Assembly: GCA_021323695.1 (NCBI GenBank)
Contig: JAJPKN010000068.1
Span: 124,001-188,000 of the forward strand
Direction of reading: 5' to 3'
Origin: Actinomycetota bacterium
GTDB taxonomy: Bacteria; Actinomycetota; Acidimicrobiia; Acidimicrobiales; Palsa-688
Length of the DNA stretch: 64,000 bases
Positions 29,910 to 39,025 of the stretch are shown piece after piece (position 1 is the first letter of the stretch; each line of letters begins with the position of its first letter). The notes beneath the pieces were generated by a model. The model did no database searches and was not told the DNA's origin. It saw nothing but the letters and a program-made list of their open reading frames with translations. A program made the position numbers and the translations under genes.

Positions 29910-30125
29910 ATGGGGGGAGTGAGAGTCCTGCTCCGCAACCCACGGCGGGAGGTCGAGCTGAGCGGCCCGGTCCGGGTCAGCGCCCTCCTGCGCCAGCTCG
30001 GCTACCGGCGGGAGGCCGTGCTCGTCATCGTCAACGGGACGCTTGTCACCGGGGACGCCTCCATAGAGGAGGGGTCGGAAGTGGAGGTGCGCCCCGTCAT
30101 CTCCGGTGGGGCGGGCTGGCCGTGA
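29910..30125 (+). CDS. ThiS/MoaD-like sulfur carrier (TtuB-like)
   Basis: A 71 aa beta-grasp protein of the ubiquitin-like sulfur-carrier type: VRVLLRNPRREVEL, VSALLRQLGYRREAVLVIVNGTLV and EEGSEVEVRPVISGG. It overlaps a TtuA-like thiolase gene by GTGA, so it probably supplies thiocarboxylate sulfur to it. Oddly, the GG is not at the C-terminus: four residues (AGWP) follow, so adenylation would need trimming or an atypical mechanism. ATG 29910 or GTG 29919 may be the start. Confidence 0.85.
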   Translation: MGGVRVLLRNPRREVELSGPVRVSALLRQLGYRREAVLVIVNGTLVTGDASIEEGSEVEVRPVISGGAGWP

Positions 30126-31060
30126 AGTGCCGGGCCTGCCGTGCCGGGGCCGTCATCGAGCTTCCCCGGCACAACAGCGCCTTGTGCCGTGACTGCTTCC
30201 TGGCTTATTGCCGCAACCAGGTCAGCCGGGCTATCGACGAGCACGAGATGCTGCGCCCAGCTGACCGGGTGCTGGTCGCCGTCTCGGGCGGCAAGGACTC
30301 CCTGGCCCTCTGGGACCTCCTCTTGGACCTGGGCTACCACGTGGACGGGCTGTACATCGGCCTGGGCATCAGCGGCTACAGCGAGCCGTCAGCTGGCTAT
30401 GCCCGGGCGTTCGCCCAGAGCCGCCAGGCTCGGCTGGTCGAGGTCGACCTAAAGGGCCACTATGGCTTCGACGTGCGCAGCGGGGCGGCGGCCGACCACC
30501 GGGTGCCCTGCTCGGCCTGCGGGCTGTCCAAGCGGCACATCTTCGACCGTGCCGCCCTCGAAGGCGGCTACGACGCCGTGGCCACCGGCCACAACTTGGA
30601 CGATGAAGCCGCCGTCTTGCTGGGCAACGTCCTGCGCTGGGACCTCGAGTACATGGCCCGCCAGCGGCCGGTGCTCCCCGCCACCGACGGCTTCCCGAAG
30701 AAAGTGAAACCTCTGGTCCGGCTGGCTGAGCGCGAGACCGCCGCTTATTGCGTGCTGCGCGGTATTGACTACCAGGTCGACGAATGCCCCATGGCGGCCG
30801 GCAACCGCCACCTGGGCTATAAAGAAGCTCTCGGCCTCATCGAAGAGCGCTCGCCGGGCACGAAGGCCGCGTTCTACGCCCAGTTCCTGGAACGGGCAGC
30901 AGGGCCCGTCGCAGCCGCCGCCGGCACCAACGCCAGCACCAGCCTGCACCCCTGCCCCTCGTGCGGCGCGCCCACCACCTCCCAGCTTTGCGCCTTTTGC
31001 CGCCTGGTCGAGCGGGCTGGCGGCGACCCGAAAAAGCGCATCCCGGTGAGCGCCGGATGA
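30122..31060 (+). CDS. ttuA: tRNA-5-methyluridine(54) 2-sulfurtransferase (TtuA-like)
   Basis: PP-loop thiolase expected to make 2-thio-ribothymidine at tRNA position 54. It has an N-terminal zinc finger (C3, C6, C22, C25), the PP-loop SGGKDS at 55-60, the [4Fe-4S] cysteines C130, C133 and C222, as in Thermus TtuA, and a C-terminal zinc finger (C278, C281, C290, C293). At 312 aa it is normal. Start overlaps the TtuB-like stop and its own stop overlaps trmI. Other TtcA/Ncs6 members are possible, but the operon with a carrier and TrmI favours TtuA. Confidence 0.88.
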   Translation: MKCRACRAGAVIELPRHNSALCRDCFLAYCRNQVSRAIDEHEMLRPADRVLVAVSGGKDSLALWDLLLDLGYHVDGLYIGLGISGYSEPSAGYARAFAQSRQARLVEVDLKGHYGFDVRSGAAADHRVPCSACGLSKRHIFDRAALEGGYDAVATGHNLDDEAAVLLGNVLRWDLEYMARQRPVLPATDGFPKKVKPLVRLAERETAAYCVLRGIDYQVDECPMAAGNRHLGYKEALGLIEERSPGTKAAFYAQFLERAAGPVAAAAGTNASTSLHPCPSCGAPTTSQLCAFCRLVERAGGDPKKRIPVSAG

Positions 31061-31896
31061 GGAACTTCGAGCCGGGCGAGCGTGCCCTGTTGCTCGACCG
31101 CAAAGGCAGGCGTTACCTGGTGAGCTTGGAAAAAGGAGGGGAGTTCCACACCCACAATGGCCCGGTGGCCCACGACGATGTCATTGGGCGTGAAGAAGGG
31201 TCCATAGTACGCTCGTCGCGCGGTGCTGCCTACATAGCGGTACGGCCCACCCTGGCCGAAGTGGTACTGGAGATGCCCAGGGGGGCACAGGTCATTTACC
31301 CTAAGGACCTCGGCCCGATCCTGGTAATGGCTGACATTTTCCCCGGGGCCCGGGTCCTGGAGGCCGGGCTTGGCTCGGGTGCGCTCTCCATGGCCTTGCT
31401 GCGCGCCGGTGCAGAGGTGACAGGTTACGAGCTGCGCGAAGATTTTGCTGTTCGCGCCCGTCGGAACGTCGCCGGGTTCCTGGGTGAGGCGGCCCTGTCC
31501 CGCTACCACACCGAGGTCCGCGACGTGTACGAAGGGATCGGTGAGAGCGACCTCGACCGGGTCTTGCTGGACCTGCCCGAGCCGTGGAAGGCAGTCGAGC
31601 ACGCAGCCCGTGCCCTCCGGCCGGGCGGCATTATACTCTCCTATCTCCCGAGCATTGCCCAGGTGATGGCCTTGCGTGAGTCCCTTTCCAGTTCCGGTTT
31701 CGGCATGCCTGAGACTATCGAGGTCCTGCAGCGTTCGTGGCACGTGGAAGGCCAGTCGGTCCGTCCGGACCACAGGATGGTGGCCCACACCGGTTTCCTC
31801 ACGGCGGCACGGCGCCTGGCCGGGGCCAAGGTCGGCAAGGAGGCCAGCGAGCTCCCCTCCACCCAGGCCGGTCAGGCGGGTGCTGCCGTCCGATGA
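31057..31896 (+). CDS. trmI: tRNA (adenine(58)-N1)-methyltransferase
   Basis: SAM-dependent enzyme methylating A58 in the T-loop. The N-terminal barrel (FEPGERALLLDRKGRRYLVSL), GREEGSIVRSSRGAAYIAVRPTLAEVV, the SAM site VLEAGLGSGALSMALLRAG and LLDLPEPWKAVEHAARALRPGG with the catalytic Asp are present. ATG 31057 overlaps the ttuA stop (ATGA). The gene lies next to the proteasome locus, as it does in Mycobacterium. Confidence 0.95.
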   Translation: MRNFEPGERALLLDRKGRRYLVSLEKGGEFHTHNGPVAHDDVIGREEGSIVRSSRGAAYIAVRPTLAEVVLEMPRGAQVIYPKDLGPILVMADIFPGARVLEAGLGSGALSMALLRAGAEVTGYELREDFAVRARRNVAGFLGEAALSRYHTEVRDVYEGIGESDLDRVLLDLPEPWKAVEHAARALRPGGIILSYLPSIAQVMALRESLSSSGFGMPETIEVLQRSWHVEGQSVRPDHRMVAHTGFLTAARRLAGAKVGKEASELPSTQAGQAGAAVR

Positions 31897-33068
31897 ACTC
31901 TTTTGACTACGGCGTCTTGGTCGTTGCCGCCTTGGCGGGGCTCGGCGGTTGGCGAGCGGGGTTCCTGGCCCGGCTGCTGTCGTGGGCGGGCCTGGCGGGC
32001 GGGATCTACCTGGCGGTGCGCTACCTGCCGACCATCGTCAAGCTTTCCAACCTTTCCGAGCCCGTGGCGCGGGTCGCGTTGGCTATCGGCGCTCTGGTCG
32101 TGGGTGCTTTTGTCGGCGAAGCGGTGGGCCTCATGGTGGGCTCCCGCCTGCACTCGGTCCTACCCTTCGGGGGGTTGCGCACCTTCGACCGGCTGGTAGG
32201 GGCGCTGCTCGGCATCGTGGTGGTGCTCGCCGCGCTGTGGTTGCTGGCCCCGTCACTGGCTTCTGTCCCGGGCACGGTTTCCCGGCTGACCACTGGCTCG
32301 GCCATTGCCCGCTGGGTCGCCAGCCACACCCCGCGGCCGCCCAACCCGCTGGAGGCCCTCCGCCGGTTGGTGGTGCAGGACGGCTTCCCCCAGGTGTTCA
32401 GCGGCCTGGGGGGGCCGCAGGCGGCCCTGGCACCACCCCGGGCCGTGCCCTTGCCAGCCTCGGTGGTGGCCGCCGTTTCGGCGTCGACGGTGCGGGTGGA
32501 GGGCACGGCCTGCGGGCGCACCCAAGAGGGCAGCGGCTGGACGGTCGCCCCCGACCTGGTCGTCACCAACGCCCATGTCGTAGCGGGTGAGCCGCCTGGG
32601 GGGACGAGCGTGCTGCTGCCCAACGGGGCTACCAAGCCAGCGGAGGTGGTGCTGTTCGACCCGGACGCCGACCTGGCCCTGTTGTCGGTCCCAGGGCTGG
32701 GGGAGGCCCCCCTCGCGGTGGGCACCGCCAGGGTGGACGAGCGGGCGGCGGTCTTCGGGCACCCCGGTGGGCAGCCGGGCCTGGCTGTCCAGCCGGCAGT
32801 CATCGCCCAAGAGGTGACCGCGGTCGGCTACGACCTGTACGGTACCCACCAGACCCGTCGTGACGTGTACGTCCTGGCTGCCAGGCTGGCGCCGGGCGAC
32901 TCGGGGGCGCCGTTGGTCGACTCGCGGGGCCAGGTGGTGGGCATAGCGTTCGCCATCGCACCCGACAGCGCCACTACCGCCTACGCCCTCAGCGCCGGCA
33001 ACCTCCGGCCCCTCTTGGCGGAGCCTCACGCCGCAGCGGTACCGACGCAAGCGTGCGTCAACGGGTGA
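31893..33068 (+). CDS. Membrane-anchored trypsin-like serine protease (MarP-like, CvpA domain)
   Basis: A 391 aa protein with four membrane segments in a CvpA-like N-terminal domain (residues 5-125) and an extracytoplasmic protease domain with triad H228 (TNAHVV), D260 (DPDADLALL) and S337 (APGDSGAPLV). This is the architecture of mycobacterial MarP, which protects against acid and oxidative stress. Cys207 and the near-terminal Cys could form a disulfide as in MarP. ATG 31893 overlaps the trmI stop (ATGA). Confidence 0.93.
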   Translation: MNSFDYGVLVVAALAGLGGWRAGFLARLLSWAGLAGGIYLAVRYLPTIVKLSNLSEPVARVALAIGALVVGAFVGEAVGLMVGSRLHSVLPFGGLRTFDRLVGALLGIVVVLAALWLLAPSLASVPGTVSRLTTGSAIARWVASHTPRPPNPLEALRRLVVQDGFPQVFSGLGGPQAALAPPRAVPLPASVVAAVSASTVRVEGTACGRTQEGSGWTVAPDLVVTNAHVVAGEPPGGTSVLLPNGATKPAEVVLFDPDADLALLSVPGLGEAPLAVGTARVDERAAVFGHPGGQPGLAVQPAVIAQEVTAVGYDLYGTHQTRRDVYVLAARLAPGDSGAPLVDSRGQVVGIAFAIAPDSATTAYALSAGNLRPLLAEPHAAAVPTQACVNG

Positions 33069-33105
33069 GGCCCAGGCGCGGTCGCAGTGGCCCAGGCCGG
33101 GAAGC

Positions 33106-33339
33106 CTACTCCTCGATGAAGATGCACTCCCCGGGGCACTCTTCGGCTGCTTCCCGGGTGGCTTCTTCCATGTCCTCGGGGACGAGGGCCAAGCCAGCGT
33201 GACCGCCGGGGTCGTTGAAGATCTTGTCCCCTTCTTTTACGTAGGACAGGCCGTCGTCGAGCAAGGTGAACACAGCCGGTGCGATCTCCTCGCAAAGGCC
33301 GTCGCCTGTACAAAGATCCTGGTCGATCCAGACCTTCAT
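33106..33339 (-). CDS. Ferredoxin, 3Fe-4S/4Fe-4S type
   Basis: Small soluble electron carrier of 77 aa. MKVWIDQDLCTGDGLCEEIAPAVF and EECPGECIFIEE provide the cluster cysteines; the second cysteine of a full 4Fe motif is replaced by Asp/Gly, which favours a 3Fe-4S cluster. ATG 33339 gives the usual MKVWID start; GTG 33378 would add 13 residues. It lies alone on the minus strand, convergent with the protease gene and divergent from arc. The redox partner is unknown. Confidence 0.9.
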   Translation of the reverse strand: MKVWIDQDLCTGDGLCEEIAPAVFTLLDDGLSYVKEGDKIFNDPGGHAGLALVPEDMEEATREAAEECPGECIFIEE

Positions 33340-33513
33340 GCTCTCCCAGTCAGCCTTTCGTTCCGGGGACGTAGGCACGACCTGCGCCCACTGGTCCCAA
33401 GGTACCGGCCCCAGCCCAAAAGTGTCAATGACACCCCCCGTCGCAGGCCGCGGGCGTCGCCGCCAGGAGGTTGGCCCAGGTGAGCCAAAGAGCCCCCGGG
33501 CGGGCCCGCCAGG

Positions 33514-33524
33514 GGGGTAACGTC
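33514..33524 (+). promoter_or_regulatory. Probable -10 region of arc (GGGGTAACGTC)
   Basis: TAACGT at 33518-33523 in the 231-bp gap before arc, embedded in an 11-bp string that recurs exactly before dop. Here there is a leader of about 40 nt and a strong ribosome binding site, GAGGAGG at 33557-33563. Confidence 0.5.
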
Positions 33525-33570
33525 AAGGTCGAGCCTGCGAACCGGTGCCCGAAGGCGAGGAGGTGGCCCA

Positions 33571-35331
33571 ATGGCTGACCGAGGCAGCAGTCCTAGCGCA
33601 GAGGTGGAACAGGAGCTGGCTGAGCTGCGGGCCCAAGCCGCTGCCCTGGAAGAGGAGGTGGCCACCCTGCGGCGGCGCTTGGCCGAGGCGCCCAAGCGGG
33701 TGAGGACCCTGGAGGAGCGCTTGCTGGAGACCAAGGGCCAGCTCCAGCAGGCGCTGTCGCAGAACGAGCGGCTGACCTACACCCTGCGCGAGGCACGCGA
33801 GCACATCGCCTCACTACGTGAAGAGGTGGACAAGCTCACCCAGCCCCCGGCTGCGTACGGGACGTTCCTTGGCTTGAACGACGACGGCACGGCCGACGTC
33901 TTTTCGGGTGGCCGCAAGATGAGGGTGTCGCTCCACCCCAGCCTGGGGGCCGCCGGCCTGCGCCGTGGCCAGGAGGTAGTCCTGAACGAGTCGCTGAACG
34001 TGGTGATGGCCCGGGGCCCGGAGATGTCAGGCGAGGTGGTCACCATGAAGGAGCTGCTGGACGACGGGCACCGAGCCATCATCGTGGGCAGGGCGGACGA
34101 GGAGAGGGTGGTGGAGCTGGCCGAGGGCCTGTGGGGGGAAAGGCTCCGTTCGGGCGACTCGCTGCTCATGGACCCCCGTACCGGCCTGCTGCTCGAGAAG
34201 CTGCCCCGGCCGGAGGTGGAGGACCTGGTCCTCGAGGAGGTCCCGGACGTCTCCTACGAGGACGTGGGCGGCTTGGACGCCCAGATCGAGCAGATAACAG
34301 ACGCCGTGGAGCTGCCCTTCTTGTACCGGGAGCTGTTCGCGGAGCACAAGTTGCCCGCCCCCAAAGGGGTGCTCTTGTACGGGCCCCCGGGTTGCGGCAA
34401 GACCCTGATCGCCAAGGCGGTGGCCAACTCCCTGGCCAAGAAGGTGGCGGAACGCTCGGGCGACGGCGTGGCGCGTAGCTATTTCCTCAATATCAAAGGC
34501 CCGGAACTGCTCAACAAGTACGTCGGGGAGACCGAGCGCCAGATCCGGTTGGTGTTCCAGCGGGCACGCGAGAAAAGCGAGGAGGGGGTGCCCGTGATCG
34601 TCTTTTTCGACGAGATGGACTCGTTGTTCCGCACCCGGGGCAGCGGGATCTCCTCGGACGTCGAATCGACGATCGTCCCTCAGCTGCTGGCCGAGATCGT
34701 CGGGGTCGAGTCCCTGAAGAACGTGATCGTGATAGGTGCCTCCAACCGGGAGGACCTGATCGACCCGGCCATCTTGCGGCCTGGGCGCCTGGACGTGAAG
34801 ATCAAGATCGAACGCCCGGACGAGGCCGCCGCCGCCCAGATCTTCGCCCGTTACCTGACCCCGGACCTGCCCCTGGACGAGTCGGAGGTGGCCACCCGGG
34901 GAGGCGGGGACAAGGACAAGACCGTGCGGCTCATGATCGAGCGCACGGTGGAAGAGATGTACCGCGACGACGAGGCGAACCAGTTCCTCGAGGTCACCTA
35001 TCAGAACGGTGACAAAGAGGTCATGTACTACAAGGACTTTGCCTCTGGGGCGATGATCGAGAACATCGTCCGGCGGGCCAAGAAGCTCGCCATCAAGCGC
35101 CAGATCGCCGGCCAGGGCAAGGGCATCAGGACCCAGGACCTCTTGGACTCCATAAAGCAGGAGTACAAGGAGCACGAGGACCTGCCCAACACCACCAACC
35201 CCGACGACTGGGCCAAGATCTCCGGCAAGAAGGGCGAGCGGATCGTCTACATACGCACGATCATGTCCCAAGGGGACCAGACCAAGGGAGGCCGTTCCAT
35301 CGAGAGGGTGGCCACGGGCCAGTACCTCTGA
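33571..35331 (+). CDS. arc: Proteasome-associated AAA ATPase (ARC/Mpa)
   Basis: Hexameric unfoldase that recognises Pup-tagged proteins and feeds the 20S proteasome. It has an N-terminal coiled coil (about residues 8-90) that binds Pup, an interdomain OB region (95-215), and an AAA domain with Walker A GPPGCGKT (271-278), [10 protein letters not shown] and the [20 protein letters not shown]. The C-terminus ends GQYL, carrying the QYL proteasome-docking motif. 586 aa. ATG 33571 is 7 nt from GAGGAGG. Confidence 0.97.
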   Translation: MADRGSSPSAEVEQELAELRAQAAALEEEVATLRRRLAEAPKRVRTLEERLLETKGQLQQALSQNERLTYTLREAREHIASLREEVDKLTQPPAAYGTFLGLNDDGTADVFSGGRKMRVSLHPSLGAAGLRRGQEVVLNESLNVVMARGPEMSGEVVTMKELLDDGHRAIIVGRADEERVVELAEGLWGERLRSGDSLLMDPRTGLLLEKLPRPEVEDLVLEEVPDVSYEDVGGLDAQIEQITDAVELPFLYRELFAEHKLPAPKGVLLYGPPGCGKTLIAKAVANSLAKKVAERSGDGVARSYFLNIKGPELLNKYVGETERQIRLVFQRAREKSEEGVPVIVFFDEMDSLFRTRGSGISSDVESTIVPQLLAEIVGVESLKNVIVIGASNREDLIDPAILRPGRLDVKIKIERPDEAAAAQIFARYLTPDLPLDESEVATRGGGDKDKTVRLMIERTVEEMYRDDEANQFLEVTYQNGDKEVMYYKDFASGAMIENIVRRAKKLAIKRQIAGQGKGIRTQDLLDSIKQEYKEHEDLPNTTNPDDWAKISGKKGERIVYIRTIMSQGDQTKGGRSIERVATGQYL

Positions 35332-35349
35332 GGGCGCCGGCCACCCGTT

Positions 35350-35409
35350 GGCCGGGGGCCCCGGCCCGATGGCAGGCCCGGGGGCAGGCCCGGCCCGGGG
35401 GCCGGGCCT
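35350..35409 (+). terminator. Two GC-rich hairpins downstream of arc
   Basis: An 8-bp stem with a 1-nt loop (35350-35357 with 35359-35366) and an 11-bp perfect stem with a GG loop (35386-35396 with 35399-35409). There is no T-tract, so termination is only plausible, though T-less hairpins are common in actinobacteria. Confidence 0.4.
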
Positions 35410-35540
35410 GAGGCGAGCACCGGGCAGAGGGGCGGGGGCCATGACCGGGCCGTGCCCAGCGGCTACCCTGCAGGCAGCGGCCAGCAGGCCGGGGCCGTGC
35501 CCGGTGGCCACCCAGGTGGGGCCAACGAACGCCCCAAAGC

Positions 35541-35551
35541 GGGGTAACGTC
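35541..35551 (+). promoter_or_regulatory. Probable -10 region of dop (GGGGTAACGTC, leaderless)
   Basis: TAACGT at 35545-35550 ends 7 nt before GTG 35558, with no Shine-Dalgarno sequence. The 11-bp string is identical to that before arc. Confidence 0.6.
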
Positions 35552-35557
35552 GGCCTC

Positions 35558-37051
35558 GTGGCCATAGTGAAGGTCCTCGGCATGGAGACCGAGTACGGCA
35601 TCATCGTGCGGGGCGCGGCCGAGCCCAACCCCATCGCGGCGTCCTCCGCCCTGATCAATGCCTATGTGGCCTCGTTGGAGAGGCGGGTCGAGTGGGACTT
35701 CGGCGACGAGTCGCCGGGCCGGGACGCCCGCGGGTTCGTCCGGGACACGGCGGTGGCCCCGGAAGTGGAGACCCACCTCGTCAACGCCGTCCTCACCAAC
35801 GGGGCGCGCTACTACGTGGACCACGCCCACCCTGAGTTCTCCACGCCGGAGTGCTCGACGGTGTGGGAGGCGGTCCTCTACGACAAGGCCGGCGAGGCCA
35901 TCCTGGCCCGCTCAGTGGAGGCAGCGGCCCGGTACCTGCCGGCTGGCCAGCAGGTCAGCGTGTACAAGAACAACTCCGACGGCAAGGGCAACTCTTACGG
36001 CTCCCACGAGAACTACCTGATGGACCGGGCAGTGCCCTTCTCCCGGGTGGTCCAGCACGTCGTCCCCCACTTCGTGACCAGGCAGATCTTCACCGGAGCA
36101 GGCAAGGTGGGCTGCGAGGCCCCGGGGGCCGAACAGGTCGACTTCCAGCTGACCCAACGGGCGGACTTCTTCGAGGAGGAGGTGGGCCTGGAGACGACCC
36201 TCAAGCGCCCCATCGTCAACACCAGGGACGAGCCCCATTGCGACGCCCAGAAGTACCGGCGCCTGCACGTGATCCTCGGTGACGCCAACCTGTCCGAGGT
36301 GGCCGACTTCTTGAAGGTGGGCACCACCGCGCTGGTGCTGGCCATGGTCGAAGACGACTGGTTCAGCCGCCAGGGGCGCGACTACAGCTTGGCTGCCCCG
36401 GTGAAGGCCATGCGCCAGGTCTCCTACGACCTGTCGTTGCGCCAGCCCCTCCAGCTGGCCAACGGGCGGCGTATGACGGCGGTAGAGGTGCAGTGGGAGC
36501 ACCTCGACCTGGCCCGCAAGTACGGCGAGGACATCGGCTACGAGGCGGTGGGGGGCCCAGAGGTGGGTGCGGAGATAGTGCGCCGCTGGGAGGAGGTGCT
36601 GGCCGGGTTGGAGTCCGACCCGCTGTCGTTGGCCAATAGATTGGACTGGGTGGCCAAGTACAGGATGGTGAGCGGCTACCGGGAGCGCCATGGGCTGGAC
36701 TGGCGGGACCCTCGCCTTTTCGCCATGGACCTGCAGTACCATGACGTGCGCCCAGAGCGGTCCCTGTACGCTCGGGCCGGCATGGAGCGGCTGCTGTCGC
36801 CCGCCGACGTGGCCCGGGCAATGACCGAGCCCCCGGTCACGACACGGGCCTACTTCAGGGGGCGCTGCCTGCAACGCTGGCCCTGGGCCATCGCCGCCGC
36901 CAACTGGGACTCGCTGGTCTTCGACCTGGGCAACGACCCCTTGCGCCGGGTCCCGATGATGGAGCCGCTCAGGGGCACGGCGGCACATGTCGATCAGTTA
37001 CTTGCACGGTGCAGCACTCCAGCAGAACTGCTGGAGCAGTTGGGTTCCTGA
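35558..37051 (+). CDS. dop: Pup deamidase/depupylase
   Basis: Removes Pup from substrates and, where needed, deamidates Pup-Gln; glutamine-synthetase-like fold. VLGMETEYGIIVRG is the nucleotide-binding N-terminus, followed by the Dop loop (WDFGDESPGRDARGF), ECSTVWEAVLYDKAGE, KNNSDGKGNSYGSHENYL and NTRDEPHCD. The Dop loop and the position just before pup separate it from pafA. GTG 35558 is chosen from its -10 box; GTG 35567 is also possible. 497 aa. Confidence 0.95.
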   Translation: MAIVKVLGMETEYGIIVRGAAEPNPIAASSALINAYVASLERRVEWDFGDESPGRDARGFVRDTAVAPEVETHLVNAVLTNGARYYVDHAHPEFSTPECSTVWEAVLYDKAGEAILARSVEAAARYLPAGQQVSVYKNNSDGKGNSYGSHENYLMDRAVPFSRVVQHVVPHFVTRQIFTGAGKVGCEAPGAEQVDFQLTQRADFFEEEVGLETTLKRPIVNTRDEPHCDAQKYRRLHVILGDANLSEVADFLKVGTTALVLAMVEDDWFSRQGRDYSLAAPVKAMRQVSYDLSLRQPLQLANGRRMTAVEVQWEHLDLARKYGEDIGYEAVGGPEVGAEIVRRWEEVLAGLESDPLSLANRLDWVAKYRMVSGYRERHGLDWRDPRLFAMDLQYHDVRPERSLYARAGMERLLSPADVARAMTEPPVTTRAYFRGRCLQRWPWAIAAANWDSLVFDLGNDPLRRVPMMEPLRGTAAHVDQLLARCSTPAELLEQLGS

Positions 37052-37065
37052 GGAGAGACGACCTT

Positions 37066-37263
37066 ATGGCTGAGAGAGAGCAGATCAAAAAGCAAGCACC
37101 CTCGCGCTCGGAGCCTGAGCAGGTCGAAGAGGTCCCCGCTGGCTCCAAGCGTGGCGAGGAGCTGAAGGCCGAGCTGGACGAGCTGTTGGACGAGATAGAC
37201 GAGGTCCTGGAAGACAACGCTGAGGAGTTCGTCAAGTCCTACGTCCAAAAAGGTGGTGAGTAG
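37066..37263 (+). CDS. pup: Prokaryotic ubiquitin-like protein Pup
   Basis: A 65 aa intrinsically disordered modifier that tags proteins for the proteasome. The acidic helical segment GEELKAELDELLDEIDEVLEDNAEEFVKSYVQKGGE ends in GGE, so the C-terminal Glu is encoded directly and no deamidation is needed. AGGAGAG at 37051-37057, starting at the dop stop, lies 8 nt before ATG 37066. Confidence 0.97.
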   Translation: MAEREQIKKQAPSRSEPEQVEEVPAGSKRGEELKAELDELLDEIDEVLEDNAEEFVKSYVQKGGE

Positions 37264-37324
37264 GCCCCAGGCGCGGGGCCAGGGCCGGCACCGCAGGCTT
37301 TAGCCTCCCCGGTCCGAGAGCAAC

Positions 37325-37330
37325 TAGGGT
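37325..37330 (+). promoter_or_regulatory. Possible -10 box of prcB
   Basis: TAGGGT ends 10 nt before ATG 37341, giving a leader of about 3 nt, in the 77-bp gap after pup. Confidence 0.4.
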
Positions 37331-37340
37331 CGTTCTGCTG

Positions 37341-38162
37341 ATGACCCTTCCCATGTTCCCGCCCGGGCAAGGGCCCGGGCCCGACTTCGCCGAGGTGCTA
37401 CGCAGGTTGGGGTTGGGGCCGTTCCGGACGCCCCCGGCGGCCGTCCCCCTCAACCTGCCAGAGGTGCCCCATGGCACCACCATCTGTGCCGTCCGCTACG
37501 CCGACGGTGTTGTGATGGCCGGCGACCGGCGGGCGACCGCGGGGTCTGCCATCGCTCACCGGACGATGGAAAAGGTCCACCCCGCGGACAGCCACAGCGG
37601 GGTCGCGCTGGCTGGGGCGGCCGGCCAGGCCATGGAGATGGTCAGGCTGTTCCAGCTCCAGCTCGAGCACTACGAGAAGGTGGAGGGCCAGGCCCTGTCC
37701 CTGGAGGGCAAGGCCAACCAGCTGTCCCAGATGGTGCGGTCCAACCTGGCCATGGCCCTGCAGGGCTTCGTCGTCGTCCCTCTGTTCGCCGGCTACGACC
37801 TGCGCCAGCGGCGTGGCCGGATCTACACCTACGACTTCACCGGTGGGCGTTACGAGGAGACCGACTACCAGGCCGAGGGGTCGGGCGGCCGCGACGCTCG
37901 CACGACCATCAAGCTCGGTTACCGGGAGGACATGCCCAGGGACGAAGCGGTGGAGCTGTGCGTGCGGGCGCTGTGGCAGGCAGCCGACGAGGACAGTGCC
38001 ACCGGGGGCCCGGACGCCGTGCGGGGCATCTACCCGACGGTGGCGACCATCACCGCCCGGGGGTTCGAGCGGGCCTCGGAGGCGGAAGTCAAGGCCGCGT
38101 TCGAACGAGTGATCGCAAGCTTGAACGTGGCCCCGCACCCAGCGGGAGGGGACCAGCCATGA
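37341..38162 (+). CDS. prcB: Proteasome beta subunit
   Basis: Catalytic subunit of the 20S core. The propeptide is residues 1-45 and the active-site Thr is T46, in PHG-TTICAVRYADGVVMAGDRRATAG. 273 aa matches other actinobacterial precursors. Its TGA overlaps the prcA ATG (ATGA). Confidence 0.97.
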   Translation: MTLPMFPPGQGPGPDFAEVLRRLGLGPFRTPPAAVPLNLPEVPHGTTICAVRYADGVVMAGDRRATAGSAIAHRTMEKVHPADSHSGVALAGAAGQAMEMVRLFQLQLEHYEKVEGQALSLEGKANQLSQMVRSNLAMALQGFVVVPLFAGYDLRQRRGRIYTYDFTGGRYEETDYQAEGSGGRDARTTIKLGYREDMPRDEAVELCVRALWQAADEDSATGGPDAVRGIYPTVATITARGFERASEAEVKAAFERVIASLNVAPHPAGGDQP

Positions 38163-38947
38163 CCATGCCTTTTTATGTAGCTCCCGAGCAGTTCATGAAG
38201 GACAAGGCCGACTTCGCCCGCAAGAACATCGCCCGGGGCCGGCCGCTGGTGGCGACCGTGTACGAGGGAGGGGTGCTCATATGCTCGGAGAACCCTTCCC
38301 GCTCCCTCCACAAGGTGAGCGAGATCTATGACCGGATCGCGTTCGGGGGGGTGGGCAAGTACAACGAGTTCGACCAGCTGCGCCGGGCAGGGGTGCAGCA
38401 TGCGGACGTGAAGGGTTACCAGTTCAGCCGCGATGACGTGGACGCCCGTTCCCTGGCCAACCTGTACGCCCAGTACATGGGGGCGGTGTTCACCCACGAG
38501 ATGAAGCCTCTCGAGGTGGAGATCCTGGTGGCGGAGGTGGGGGCCCGGCCGGGTGAGGACCAGATGTTCCACATCCTCTACGACGGGACGGTGGTGGACG
38601 AGGACCGCTTCACCGTCCTCGGCGGCGAGGCAGAGGCGATCGCCGGGCGCCTGAGCCGGGCCTTCCGCCCGGAGTGGTCCTTGGGGGAGGCGTTGGCCGC
38701 CTCGGTCGACGCGTTGGGGGGAGGCGAGCGCAAGGTGTCGGCCCACGAGCTCGAGGTGGCCGTCTTGGACCGTGGCAATGGTCGCCGTGCCTTCCGGCGG
38801 GTGCTGGAAGAAGAAGTGGCCCAGTTGCTGGCCGGCCAGCAGAGCCTGGGCACAGCCGGCTCGGGCCCTGAGCCGGCTGATGAGGCCCAGGGCCAAGCCG
38901 GCGCGGTGGATGAGGCTCGGCCAGACGGGGGGCCCGACAGCGGCTGA
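38159..38947 (+). CDS. prcA: Proteasome alpha subunit
   Basis: Forms the outer rings and gate of the 20S core. MPFYVAPEQFMKDKADFARKNIARGRPLVATVYEGGVLICSEN is the typical N-terminus, and DRIAFGGVGKYNEFDQLRRAG is conserved. The C-terminal 35 residues are a low-complexity Gly/Ala/Asp tail. 262 aa; ATG 38159 overlaps prcB, and ATG 38165 is an alternative. Confidence 0.97.
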   Translation: MTMPFYVAPEQFMKDKADFARKNIARGRPLVATVYEGGVLICSENPSRSLHKVSEIYDRIAFGGVGKYNEFDQLRRAGVQHADVKGYQFSRDDVDARSLANLYAQYMGAVFTHEMKPLEVEILVAEVGARPGEDQMFHILYDGTVVDEDRFTVLGGEAEAIAGRLSRAFRPEWSLGEALAASVDALGGGERKVSAHELEVAVLDRGNGRRAFRRVLEEEVAQLLAGQQSLGTAGSGPEPADEAQGQAGAVDEARPDGGPDSG

Positions 38948-39025
38948 GGCCAGCCCGGCGACCGGGCCGGCCTTCCCGGTGGCCAGCCCCGTCACCGGGC
39001 CTGGCTCCCTCACTGGCGGGCCGCG

